From Variovorax sp. PAMC28562 (GTDB taxonomy: Bacteria > Pseudomonadota > Gammaproteobacteria > Burkholderiales > Burkholderiaceae_C), in NCBI RefSeq assembly GCF_014303735.1, contig NZ_CP060296.1, forward strand, positions 186,001-250,000: 64,000 bases of DNA, read 5' to 3'. The first letter of the stretch is position 1, and every line of letters begins with the position of its first letter. Of this stretch, positions 43,931 through 51,730 are shown piece by piece. The translations under genes were made by a program, and so were the position numbers. The notes beneath the pieces were generated by a model, which saw nothing but the letters and a program-made list of their open reading frames with translations, made no database searches and was not told where the DNA came from.

Positions 43931-44605
43931 TTAATCGAGCAAGCCGTGTTTTAAAGCGAAGTAAGTCAGGTCGCTGTTGGTCGACAGCTCGAGCTTTCTC
44001 ACCAATCGCGACCGGTAGAGCGTGACGGTTCTGGCCGAAAGATGAAGCTTCTTTGCGATCACGGCCGGCTTGTCTCCCGCCGCCAGAAGCAGAAGAATCT
44101 GAAACTCCCGTTTGGACAGGCGTTGATGGAGTGGCAGGGCCCCCTCGCACAATTCGCGCGCAAAGTGCTGCGACAGCGTTGCACTCAGGTATCTGCGGCC
44201 GCTGGCGACGCGACGGATCGCAACGATGAGCTGGTCCGGGTCGCAGGATTTGTGAAGGTATCCATGGGCCCCTTCCTCGAGCAGCTTGCGGGCGTACTGC
44301 GCTTCCGGATGGCCACTGAACACCAAAATGGCCATTCCCGGCGCCCTGGACCGAAGCGATCCGATGATGTCGAAGCCGTCCCTTCCGGGCATCGTGAGAT
44401 CCAGCACCAGCACGTCCAGTGTGTTGCGCGTGGCGAGTTCAAGCGCTTCGAAACCATCGGCGGCTTCACCTCCAATGCAGAGATCCGAGTGTTCCAGCAA
44501 CCAGTGCCGAAGTGCAGTTCGCACAACTGGGTGGTCGTCCGCGATGCCGATCCTGATCGGGACGCGGGCGACTGGGTCAGCTGCGGCGCCGAAACTGTCA
44601 TTCAC
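43931..44605 (-). CDS. Response regulator, NarL/FixJ family
   Basis: This 224-aa protein has a receiver domain with acidic pocket D23/D24, phospho-acceptor D69 (VLVLDLTMPGRDG), and K119 (GYLHKS). A C-terminal LuxR HTH follows (LSKREFQILLLLAAGDKPAVIAKKL, SARTVTLYRSRL). No sensor kinase is in the window, so it is an orphan here. It lies at the edge of the DUF6502/zinc-ribbon locus; a link is speculative. Confidence 0.9.
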   Translation of the reverse strand: MNDSFGAAADPVARVPIRIGIADDHPVVRTALRHWLLEHSDLCIGGEAADGFEALELATRNTLDVLVLDLTMPGRDGFDIIGSLRSRAPGMAILVFSGHPEAQYARKLLEEGAHGYLHKSCDPDQLIVAIRRVASGRRYLSATLSQHFARELCEGALPLHQRLSKREFQILLLLAAGDKPAVIAKKLHLSARTVTLYRSRLVRKLELSTNSDLTYFALKHGLLD

Positions 44606-44678
44606 CGCGCATCCCGCCGTGCAAGATTCTCTTGGGGCTAAGCAGACTCGTCATTGCGCGCCGCATGCAGTTCGCATT

Positions 44679-45341
44679 TCAGTTCGCCAGAACCGGATTG
44701 CGGCGCTCTTCGTCGAGACGACGCTGCGCCACCGCTGTCGCGCACTGCATCTGCCGGGCATGGCTCGGCAAAGCACACAGGTTGTTCATGCAGACGGCGC
44801 GCATCAGCACATTGCGACCTGCGCAAAGACCAGATGAGTGTTCGCCACCGGAAGGCCTGTAGGAAGTCAATCTGCGAGAGGCGGCCGGCACGGGAGCCAC
44901 GAGGGGAGCGACATAGCCTTGAGGGCTTCGAGCTTCCACTTTGCCGGGCTCCTGGGCCATAGACACCGGCGCTGCCGACTGAGCCTGCTGCGAGTCGTAG
45001 CTTTGCGACCGGTGGTGCAGCGCGTACCAAACGCAAAACGCGATGAACAGCAGCAACGGCACGATCAGCAAGCGTGCCATTACCCGGACGATCGGCGCCA
45101 ACGGCACGGCGCCCTGCCCTTCATCGCCTGTGCTGGGAGAAGCAGTCGACGACGTTTCGTGAGGCATGTGCACGGTCCCACAAACATCGCACCGCGCCTT
45201 GCGAGAACCTGCTGTTCGACAGAATTCGCACACCTGGATCGGCGACCGATCGCGCAGCCACAGCAGTCCAACGAAATCGGTCGGGGCTATGTAAGCGCGC
45301 AGCGGGTCTGCAAATGCCGGAAAGGGCCACGTGTGTTCCAT
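44679..45341 (-). CDS. Zinc-ribbon membrane protein with C-terminal cysteine motif
   Basis: This 220-aa protein begins MEHTWPFPAFADPLRAYIAP. A four-cysteine zinc ribbon is at IQVCEFCRTAGSRKARCDVC (about 36-56), then an acidic linker, one membrane helix (VMARLLIVPLLLFIAFCVWY) and a C-terminal domain with spaced cysteines (LCAGRNVLMRAVCMNNLC, MQCATAV). Ribbon inside and cysteine domain outside is the likely topology. ATG 45341 was preferred to an upstream start. Function unknown; compare the zinc-ribbon membrane protein at 49547. Confidence 0.7.
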   Translation of the reverse strand: MEHTWPFPAFADPLRAYIAPTDFVGLLWLRDRSPIQVCEFCRTAGSRKARCDVCGTVHMPHETSSTASPSTGDEGQGAVPLAPIVRVMARLLIVPLLLFIAFCVWYALHHRSQSYDSQQAQSAAPVSMAQEPGKVEARSPQGYVAPLVAPVPAASRRLTSYRPSGGEHSSGLCAGRNVLMRAVCMNNLCALPSHARQMQCATAVAQRRLDEERRNPVLAN

Positions 45342-45416
45342 GGAATCACTCGACTCAGGCCGAAAAGATGTCCTGGAACCCCGAACGCCCCGGGACACGC
45401 TTCAGTGCGCAGGCGT

Positions 45417-45659
45417 TCATGACCGGCCGCGCTGATAAAGAGGCCGACTGTCGTCCACTCGACGCTCCGCTTCGAGCTCCCCGATGACGGTCTTGCTCCG
45501 CGCTACCGCTGCCCGTGCTGCAAGGTCAGGCTCAAACGCGGCCAGAGCCAGAAGTTGTTGCGCTGCGTGCACCAGCCGTGCAATCGCGCCCGCTATCGCA
45601 TCCGTCGCGCTGTCCAGTAGTGCGTTCAGATTGGGTCGTTCAAACAGCGCAAGCTTCAT
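45417..45659 (-). CDS. Small Ala-rich hypothetical protein
   Basis: This 80-aa, mostly helical protein (ATDAIAGAIARLVHAAQQLL) has no signal peptide. CGGAGG lies 7 bases before the ATG at 45659, a good ribosome site. Copy 1 of the 17-bp palindrome lies 26-42 bp upstream of its start. No family recognised. Confidence 0.6.
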   Translation of the reverse strand: MKLALFERPNLNALLDSATDAIAGAIARLVHAAQQLLALAAFEPDLAARAAVARSKTVIGELEAERRVDDSRPLYQRGRS

Positions 45660-45684
45660 CGTGGCCTCCGAAGTAAGGTGAGAA

Positions 45685-45701
45685 ATGTGAGGAAGTCACA
45701 T
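45685..45701. promoter_or_regulatory. 17-bp palindrome, copy 1 (ATGTGA-N5-TCACAT)
   Basis: ATGTGA-ggaag-TCACAT. It lies in the AT-rich divergent region between the genes at 45659 and 45847, close to the leftward start. Identical arms and spacing occur at 45789 and 49440. The 5-bp centre differs from the 6-bp centre of CRP sites. Confidence 0.65.
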
Positions 45702-45788
45702 ACTATTGCGATACTTTGGTACTCCATTTGTCAGACATTACGCCGTCGCTTGTAGGTTTTGGGAATTGTTTCAGGCTGATTTACAACA

Positions 45789-45805
45789 ATGTGACAATGT
45801 CACAT
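45789..45805. promoter_or_regulatory. 17-bp palindrome, copy 2 (ATGTGA-N5-TCACAT)
   Basis: ATGTGA-caatg-TCACAT, 42-58 bp upstream of the ATG at 45847. It is nested in a larger imperfect dyad with CAACAA at 45784-45789 and TTGTTG at 45808-45813. Probable operator of the rightward genes. Confidence 0.65.
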
Positions 45806-45846
45806 AATTGTTGGTGAACAACGCTTCTGCTAAATCCGGAGACGCC

Positions 45847-46119
45847 ATGAGGGATGACAGTCTGTCGATGGGCGTTGCCTTTTCACACTGGCAACAACTC
45901 ACCGATGAATATGCGCAATCGCTGCAAGCGCTGGCGCGGGGCGACCGCCATTGCGTCGAGAACCTTGATCGCATCGCGCGTACGCTGCTTCAAAGTCAGG
46001 TCGCGCGCGCACCGAAGTCGGCATTGCCTCCGCCAGATAAGCCGTCAACTCGATGGAGGTGTTGGTGCAACGCGTTCGCATCTCTGTACAGGCTGCCGCG
46101 CGCGGCGGTTCGTCACTGA
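45847..46119 (+). CDS. Small hypothetical protein
   Basis: This 90-aa protein begins MRDDSLSMGVAFSHWQQLTD. The first half is helical (EYAQSLQALARGDRHCVENL); the second half is Arg/Trp/Cys-rich and less protein-like, so the true end or frame may differ. CGGAG precedes the ATG. It is followed 3 bp later by the first DUF6502 gene. Confidence 0.5.
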   Translation: MRDDSLSMGVAFSHWQQLTDEYAQSLQALARGDRHCVENLDRIARTLLQSQVARAPKSALPPPDKPSTRWRCWCNAFASLYRLPRAAVRH

Positions 46120-46122
46120 CAT

Positions 46123-47004
46123 GTGCATGAAGGCACCTTGACCGCCGCCGGCACCCAGGAAGCAGGCGTCGTCGCGCTGGACGCTTGCAGGCGTGTTTTG
46201 CGTCCAGTCATCCGGCTTGCACTTTCGCTTGGTTTGAAGCACTCGCACTTGCAACGCCTGCTCACAGAGCTTCTGCTGGACGAGGGGACGCATCTGTGGC
46301 GCGAACAAGCTGTGGAACCCAACATTAGCCAGCTGTCCGTAACCACCGGACTCAATCGCAAAGCCATCACGCTCAGAGTACGAACGCCTGCCAAGGATGC
46401 CCCGCATACCGAACTGTCGGCGGCGGCCAAGACACTCACACTCTGGGCCCAGCTGCGCGAAGACGATCCCGAACTCCAGTCACTTCCAGTTTCTGCGGAT
46501 GATGGTTCATTGACGTTTGAAGTCATTGCCCGTCGCGCCAGTCGAGGCAACCTGCACCACCGCGCCATTCTTGAAGAACTTATCCGGCTGGATTTGGTAG
46601 CAGTACAAGGCGGCCGGGCGAGCTTGAAGACTTCGAGTTTTGTGCCGCTGGCCGATCTGCGCAGCATGCTTGTCGTGCTCGGAGACAACGCCCACGATCA
46701 TCTGGCAGCGGCCGTCTCGAATGTGCTGCACGACAATCCGCCCATGCTTGAGCGCGCAATCTATGCGCGCGGACTGACGCCTGAGGCCTGCGAGGCGATC
46801 CAACAGTTGGTGCGCACGCGATGGTCTGTGCTTCACCGTGAGCTGGCAGCCACAATGACGCGCGCGGTCGACGCAGACAGCGACGACAAGAGCGCCCGCA
46901 TTCGTGTCGGCATCTATGCGTTCACGGAAAACAGCAGAGAAGATCCAATAGCGAATGCAATCCGGCCCACGAGCCGACAGCTTGGAGCACCCCGCGATGA
47001 ATAA
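46123..47004 (+). CDS. DUF6502 family protein, copy A
   Basis: This 293-aa protein has an N-terminal RVLRPVIRLALSLGLKHSHL segment and an HTH-like stretch (NISQLSVTTGLNRKAITLRV, about 68-87). Then comes LTFEVIARRASRGNLHHRAI, where the paralogue at 48388 is nearly the same, and a long helical C-terminal region. The HTH-like region suggests DNA binding, but no function is established as far as I know. Its stop overlaps the DUF5666 start by 8 bp. The start is uncertain since no good ribosome site is seen. Confidence 0.8.
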   Translation: MHEGTLTAAGTQEAGVVALDACRRVLRPVIRLALSLGLKHSHLQRLLTELLLDEGTHLWREQAVEPNISQLSVTTGLNRKAITLRVRTPAKDAPHTELSAAAKTLTLWAQLREDDPELQSLPVSADDGSLTFEVIARRASRGNLHHRAILEELIRLDLVAVQGGRASLKTSSFVPLADLRSMLVVLGDNAHDHLAAAVSNVLHDNPPMLERAIYARGLTPEACEAIQQLVRTRWSVLHRELAATMTRAVDADSDDKSARIRVGIYAFTENSREDPIANAIRPTSRQLGAPRDE

Positions 47005-48331
47005 AAACATTTGGCAGCCCGTTGTGCTTTTCGCGATAAGCCTTCTCATTGGCTCGTGTGGCGGAGGTGGCAGCGGGGGCTCAGGCGGCATAGGCATTGC
47101 GGGCACTGGCACAGCCGTGAACGTGGGCGGTTCAGGCGCTGCGCAAGGCGATGGCGCGGCAAACGCCGGAGGCGCCTCGTCTTCCGGCGCCGCCGGAGGC
47201 GTTTCTTCCGCTGCCGCAGCCGGTGGCGATGATGGCTCCGGGGTCGGGTCAGGAGGAACAGGCGTGAGCTCTGCGTCGGCCGCGGGCATCGGTTCGACCG
47301 ACGGCTTGGGCAGCGTGATTCTCAATGGCGTGCGCTACAACACCGACAGCGCCGTGTTCAACTTGCAGGATGCGCCAGAGCTGCTGCTCGGCATGAGCGT
47401 CAAGGTCACTGGTCCGGTCAATAGCAACTTCACCGCGGGCACGGCAGCGACGGTCGAGTCGGCTGCCGACTTGCGCGGAACGGTGTCTAACATCGACTTG
47501 GCAAGCAGCACCTTCAGCCTGCTTGGTACCACGGTTTCCACGGACGAGGAGACGGTCTGGGCCGACGCGAGCGGGCTGTCCGGCATTGCGGACGGATCGA
47601 CCTTGCAGGTCTGGGGTTTGCCCGCAGCGCCTGGCATGCTGCGCGCCACGCGTATCGCTCGAGTCGCTTCCGGAGGCGCGCCCATCCTGACGGGCACCGT
47701 GCGAAATCTGGACAAGGTTGCCGGCGTCTTCTCGATCGGCACGTTGAACGTGAACTATGCCAACGCCTTGTTTGTCGGTGGTCTTGATTCAGCAACGCTG
47801 GCGAATGGAACGATCGTCCGGGTTCGCGGGGTCGGATTTGCCAGCGCAGGTGCGCTGAATGCAACCGCCCTCCAATCGTGGTATTCGCTTGCGCAGGCAA
47901 CGGGACAGACGGCGACCCTTGACGGCGTGGTGACCGAATACGCTGGACTGGCGTCCTTGAAGGTACTCGGCGTGCCCGTCGATGCGGGCACAGCGCAGAT
48001 CACCGGCGGGCCGAGTTCGAGCATTGGCAACGGCGTGAAGCTGGAAGTAGCGGGCGTCTTCTCCGCCGGCATGCTGCGGGCGACGAAGGTGAAGATCCGG
48101 CACATTTCCGGCACCGGCGGCCCGTCCTCATTCGCACTCATTGGCACGGTAGGCGGGTTCACCAGCGCGGCGGACTTCAAGGTCCGCGGACAGCCCATCA
48201 ATGCAAGCGGTCAAAACGTGCTGTTCCAAAACGGCATCGTCGGAAACCTCGGCAACGGCGTCAAGGTGACGGTGACCGGCTCACAGGTTCTGAACGGCGT
48301 TCTTCTTGCGAACACGGTGACTTTCAACTGA
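46997..48331 (+). CDS. DUF5666 domain lipoprotein
   Basis: This 444-aa protein has a lipoprotein signal (NKNIWQPVVLFAISLLIGSC; lipobox LIGSC), then about 75 residues of Gly/Ser/Ala linker. Four to five OB-like repeats follow, each of the form L-x-G-x-V with a later F-x-x-x-G (for example LRGTVSNIDLASSTFSLLG, LTGTVRNLDKVAGVFSIG, LIGTVGGFTSAADFKVRG). This is the DUF5666 pattern. It is surface or periplasm anchored, function unknown. Overlap with the DUF6502 gene implies translational coupling. Confidence 0.85.
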   Translation: MNKNIWQPVVLFAISLLIGSCGGGGSGGSGGIGIAGTGTAVNVGGSGAAQGDGAANAGGASSSGAAGGVSSAAAAGGDDGSGVGSGGTGVSSASAAGIGSTDGLGSVILNGVRYNTDSAVFNLQDAPELLLGMSVKVTGPVNSNFTAGTAATVESAADLRGTVSNIDLASSTFSLLGTTVSTDEETVWADASGLSGIADGSTLQVWGLPAAPGMLRATRIARVASGGAPILTGTVRNLDKVAGVFSIGTLNVNYANALFVGGLDSATLANGTIVRVRGVGFASAGALNATALQSWYSLAQATGQTATLDGVVTEYAGLASLKVLGVPVDAGTAQITGGPSSSIGNGVKLEVAGVFSAGMLRATKVKIRHISGTGGPSSFALIGTVGGFTSAADFKVRGQPINASGQNVLFQNGIVGNLGNGVKVTVTGSQVLNGVLLANTVTFN

Positions 48332-48387
48332 GCAATTCGGGATGAACCAGCGGCAAGCCGCCGGTCATGGCGCACGCGCCTGCGATC

Positions 48388-49209
48388 TCAGTCGGTCGCG
48401 GCAGGTTTCGCCGCTGCTGCAGCGCGCTCTTCGTGATAGGCATAGACGCCCACGCGAATCCGAGCACCGCCATGGCCTTCGGCCGCATCGACGGCCTTTG
48501 TCATCAGCCCGGCAAGTTCGTGATGCAAAGCGTCCCATCGCAGTCGCGCCAGTTGCTGGATCGCACCGCAATCGTCGAGCGTGAGGCCGCCAGCGAAAAC
48601 CGACCGCTCCAGCATCTGGGGCGCCCGACCAAACGTGTTCGACACGCCGGCGAGCAGATGATCCCGTGCGTTGTCGCCGAGGAACGCCAGCATGGATCGC
48701 ACATCGTCGGCGGGCACGAAGCCAGCGACTGCCAACGTGGCGCGGCCATCCTTTTCCTCGACCATATGCAGTCGCGTCAACTCGTCAAGCACGGCGCGAT
48801 GATGGTGGTTCCCGCGGCTCGAGCGTCGGGCCAACATCTCGAAGCTGAGCAGCGGCTCCGCGGCAGTGACCGGGAGTGTTTTGAGATCGGGCAACGTGCT
48901 TACGAGCTCAAGCCACGCCGTCAAGGTCTTGGAGGCGGCTGACATGTCGGTGTGCGGCAGTGCGTCCGTTGGTGCTCTGACCTTGAGCGTGACCGCCTTG
49001 CGATTGAGTCCGGTGGTGATCGACAACTGGCTGATGTTGGGTTCGACTCCTTTTTCACGCCAGGATGTCCGTGCCTCCTCAAGCAGCAGATCGCGCACCA
49101 ACTCTTCGAGGTCACGATGCTTGACCCCCATATTCAGGGCAAGGCGGATCAAGGGACGCATGACGCGCGCGCAGACCGAAAGCGCCCAGCCTAAGCGTTC
49201 ATCAATCAA
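48388..49209 (-). CDS. DUF6502 family protein, copy B
   Basis: This protein of about 273 aa is parallel to copy A along its length: VMRPLIRLALNMGVKHRDLE, EPNISQLSITTGLNRKAVTL (HTH-like), LARRSSRGNHHHRAVLDEL and GARIRVGVYAYHEE. It converges on the DUF5666 gene, with 56 bp between stops. The start is a TTG: at 49209 with GAGGAAA just upstream, or at 49251 with a longer N-terminus. Like copy A, possibly a DNA-binding regulator. Confidence 0.78.
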   Translation of the reverse strand: MIDERLGWALSVCARVMRPLIRLALNMGVKHRDLEELVRDLLLEEARTSWREKGVEPNISQLSITTGLNRKAVTLKVRAPTDALPHTDMSAASKTLTAWLELVSTLPDLKTLPVTAAEPLLSFEMLARRSSRGNHHHRAVLDELTRLHMVEEKDGRATLAVAGFVPADDVRSMLAFLGDNARDHLLAGVSNTFGRAPQMLERSVFAGGLTLDDCGAIQQLARLRWDALHHELAGLMTKAVDAAEGHGGARIRVGVYAYHEERAAAAAKPAATD

Positions 49210-49546
49210 CGGTTTCCTCAACGAGCGATCGCAGGACGCGAAAGCGAACAATTCTCATACGCGAGGACTTTATGCGATTTCTGCGCAATCGTTAAGGTCC
49301 GGTTCAGCAATCACCGCAGCCAGCAGCAGAAGTTCGGCCCAACGTAGCGGGACAAATCGGCTCAGACAGTCTCTGGACAGAAGAATGCGGTGCCGTCCCA
49401 CATCCGCCCTGAGCACAAGGAATTTAGGCTTGGCCCGACATGTGAATTTTTCACATGAACGTTTTGAGGATGCAATTGATGGCCTTATTCGCTGGACAGA
49501 AAGTCGTGTGCTCCACAGAGATGATCAAAGCACGCGAGGTCGACGA
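49210..49546. other. 337-bp divergent intergenic region
   Basis: No convincing gene is seen between DUF6502 copy B and the zinc-ribbon gene. A frame crossing it has no ribosome site and poor composition. The region holds the third 17-bp palindrome at 49440 and AT-rich promoter-like sequence around it. Confidence 0.5.
49440..49456. promoter_or_regulatory. 17-bp palindrome, copy 3 (ATGTGA-N5-TCACAT)
   Basis: ATGTGA-atttt-TCACAT, with one more flanking C/G pair giving 7-bp arms. It lies 91 bp upstream of the zinc-ribbon gene at 49547 and about 230 bp upstream of DUF6502 copy B. Confidence 0.65.
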
Positions 49547-49867
49547 ATGAATACCGTTGCAATTCCAGAGCCTTCGACGGCTCTCAAGCCGCTGGTTGAG
49601 TGCCGGTTTTGCGGCAAGCAAAACGCAATCGACTCAACGCATTGCAGAGGATGCGGCAACGAGTTCGCCGAGGTAACGGTCAGCGACACCAGCAAGGGGC
49701 AGCGAATCCAAAATTTCAGCGCCTGGCAGCAAGTCAGCGCGCGACCCATAACCGCAGCCAATACCGAACCACCACGCGCTCGCTGGCTGTATTGGATCGG
49801 CGGCGTCGCGGTGGCTTCGTTGTGCATCGCGGTGCTGGCTTTTCTTTTGTACCGACTGCCTGTCTAG
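49547..49867 (+). CDS. Zinc-ribbon membrane protein (106 aa)
   Basis: The N-terminal four-cysteine ribbon VECRFCGKQNAIDSTHCRGC (about 19-38) is followed by a polar linker and one C-terminal helix (WLYWIGGVAVASLCIAVLAF). The ribbon is cytoplasmic if the helix anchors the C-terminus. The ribbon-plus-helix plan is shared with the protein at 44679 on the other side of the locus. Function unknown. Confidence 0.7.
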   Translation: MNTVAIPEPSTALKPLVECRFCGKQNAIDSTHCRGCGNEFAEVTVSDTSKGQRIQNFSAWQQVSARPITAANTEPPRARWLYWIGGVAVASLCIAVLAFLLYRLPV

Positions 49868-49998
49868 CTTTGCGACCGCGCTGCGCCCTCACGGTACCAA
49901 CCAACTACCCAAGACGCCGCCACAAATGAAGAATCGAGAGTTCGAATCTGTATTCCACACATGCGCTGCGAAAACAAGAAGAAGTAAGGGAGGCGTTG

Positions 49999-50166
49999 GT
50001 GAAAGTGGATAACGACGACTTCTGGAAGCGACCTTCTCAGCTTGAAGACCTCGAAGCCACGCGGCGTGAGACCGAGCAGCTGCACTCACGCGCATGGCGA
50101 CGTAACGTCGCAGCATTGCTGTTGATCGTGGTGTTGCTGGGTGTCGTTTGGCTGCTGCGCCGATGA
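49999..50166 (+). CDS. Small single-pass membrane protein (55 aa)
   Basis: The GTG start at 49999 follows AGGGAGG. The protein is a polar, Glu/Arg-rich N-terminal helix (KRPSQLEDLEATRRETEQLH) and a C-terminal hydrophobic helix (NVAALLLIVVLLGVVWLL) ending RR. It is about 130 bp downstream of the zinc-ribbon gene. Confidence 0.6.
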   Translation: MKVDNDDFWKRPSQLEDLEATRRETEQLHSRAWRRNVAALLLIVVLLGVVWLLRR

Positions 50167-50303
50167 ACGCAATACGACACGACAGCCTGCAACGAGCTCC
50201 TTTGCAGGCCTTGCTGCTCAGAAAACCGATCATGATGACGATCAAAGCTGTCTGCGAGCAGATCGAAGACTTCCAGGAAGTCGGCGAGCTCCTTTCCGGA
50301 TGA
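50163..50303 (+). CDS. Very small hypothetical protein (46 aa)
   Basis: The ATG overlaps the stop of the preceding membrane gene (ATGA). The sequence includes PIMMTIKAVCEQIEDFQEVG. There is no independent support beyond coupling and codon pattern. Confidence 0.3.
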   Translation: MNAIRHDSLQRAPLQALLLRKPIMMTIKAVCEQIEDFQEVGELLSG

Positions 50304-50353
50304 CTGTTTCATCACCACTGTCATCGATTTTCCATCCCTTCAAAGGAATCACC

Positions 50354-50779
50354 ATGCGCCTCAAAGCGGTCTTGTTCTGTCTGGCATTCAGCACTGTGTC
50401 TTCAGCAGCACTGTCACAGGTCTCGGTCCAGATCAATGTCCCGGGCATCGTACAGATCGCTCCACCGCCGCCCCGGTATGAGCCGGTTCCACGCGCGGCG
50501 CCGGGCCGGATTTGGATGCCTGGCAGATGGGCATGGAACGAGCGTGAATATGTCTGGCGCGCAGGCCAATGGCAAAGTGCACGACCTGACTACGTGTATG
50601 CACCGGGTCGCTGGGTGGCAAGAGACGGAGGCTGGCGCTGGTCAGAAGACCAGTGGCGCCGTCGGCCTGACGACAGGCGCGGGCGTGAGGAGGGCGATGA
50701 ACGTCGGTCGGGGGACGACGAGCAACACGGTGGCGGCTACCACTGTCCGCCGGGCCAGGCCAAGAAGGGGCGTTGCTGA
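50354..50779 (+). CDS. Secreted WxxGxW-repeat protein
   Basis: This 141-aa protein has a Sec signal peptide (MRLKAVLFCLAFSTVSSAAL), a Pro/Val stretch, and three aromatic repeats WMPGRW, WRAGQW and YAPGRW. These are spaced about 20 residues apart as in the YXWQ/BcpO-like repeat proteins. A highly charged Arg/Asp tail ends HCPPGQAKKGRC. AAAGGA precedes the ATG at 50354. Envelope location is likely; function unknown. Confidence 0.75.
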   Translation: MRLKAVLFCLAFSTVSSAALSQVSVQINVPGIVQIAPPPPRYEPVPRAAPGRIWMPGRWAWNEREYVWRAGQWQSARPDYVYAPGRWVARDGGWRWSEDQWRRRPDDRRGREEGDERRSGDDEQHGGGYHCPPGQAKKGRC

Positions 50780-50892
50780 AGCGACACCGCCAGTGACGGG
50801 TGGACTGTTTGGCGCCAGACAGCGATAGCGCAAGCGACGACGCGGGCCTTAGGAACCTGGCTTCCTTTGGAAGCCCGTGTTTATGGGCTGAC

Positions 50893-50980
50893 TGGCGGAG
50901 AGTGTGAGATTCGAACTCACGGACGCTTTCACGTCGGCAGTTTTCAAGACTGCTGGTTTAAACCACTCACCCAACTCTCC
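50893..50980 (-). tRNA. tRNA-Ser(UGA)
   Basis: This 88-nt tRNA has an acceptor stem GGAGAGT/ACTCTCC, discriminator G and encoded CCA, the anticodon loop CTTGAAA with TGA, a long variable arm and a GTTCGAATC T-loop. The long arm and UGA anticodon identify serine. Confidence 0.95.
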
Positions 50981-51017
50981 GCAGACGTCCGGCGTTGCAC
51001 CGGGTAGGTGGCCGATT

Positions 51018-51722
51018 TTAAGCGTTGATTGCGGACATGCCGTCGGGCATTGGATTCGGCGCCAGATCGAGTGCAGATCGAGGCGACCAGCCTTGCAGCA
51101 CCAGATCGACGATGCCCTCGGCCCAGAGCCGCCGTTCGGCGGAACCGGCCAACGGTTTCGAGATGAAAAAGCGCACGCCGCCAAAGGCCAGTGTCGACAG
51201 TTGCACTGCCGCGAGCTCGGGCGACGGCACGTTGAGGCGACCGGAGCGATGGGCCTCGGTAAGGTAGTCGACCACAGGGCCGAGCACGTAGCTGTTCTCC
51301 GCGTAGAGCGACTTGGCCAGTTCAGGAAAGCGGACGGCTTCCGCGATGACCAGCCGGAGTAGCGCCAGAGTTTCCGGCTCTGTCGCGCCGAGGTACATGC
51401 GCTCGACCAGGTCGAGCAACAGCTCGCGCTCATCGGCGCCCTCCCGCACGACGGTGGCGTGCATGGTGTTGCGCGCACTGCCGACCGCCCTGTGCACGAC
51501 CTCGTGGAACAGCGCCTCCTTGTTCTCGAACTGGCGGTAAATCGTGATCTTGGCGACGCCGGCATCGCGGGAGATGGCCTCGATGCTAGTCGCCGCATAC
51601 CCCTTTTCCAGAAACGATTGCAGTGCTGCCGCGAGGAAAGATTCGCGCAGTTCTGCTGCCTGCACGGCGCTGGGTCGGCCACGAGGTCGCCGTTTTCCCT
51701 CCAGAAACTCGAAGTTCAGCAT
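51018..51722 (-). CDS. TetR family transcriptional regulator
   Basis: This 234-aa regulator has an N-terminal HTH (FLEKGYAATSIEAISRDAG, VAKITIYRQFENKEALF) preceded by a basic RRPRGRPS tail, and a C-terminal TetR_C-type helical domain. It starts 8 bp after the hemW stop and may be the last gene of that operon. Regulated genes are not evident. Confidence 0.88.
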   Translation of the reverse strand: MLNFEFLEGKRRPRGRPSAVQAAELRESFLAAALQSFLEKGYAATSIEAISRDAGVAKITIYRQFENKEALFHEVVHRAVGSARNTMHATVVREGADERELLLDLVERMYLGATEPETLALLRLVIAEAVRFPELAKSLYAENSYVLGPVVDYLTEAHRSGRLNVPSPELAAVQLSTLAFGGVRFFISKPLAGSAERRLWAEGIVDLVLQGWSPRSALDLAPNPMPDGMSAINA

Positions 51723-51730
51723 GGCAATCC

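Noticed and set aside
45685..45805. Reading the TGTGA/TCACA palindromes as ordinary CRP sites
   Set aside because: All three have a 5-bp centre instead of the 6-bp centre CRP needs, and their clustering in one locus suggests a local regulator. CRP-like binding is not excluded.
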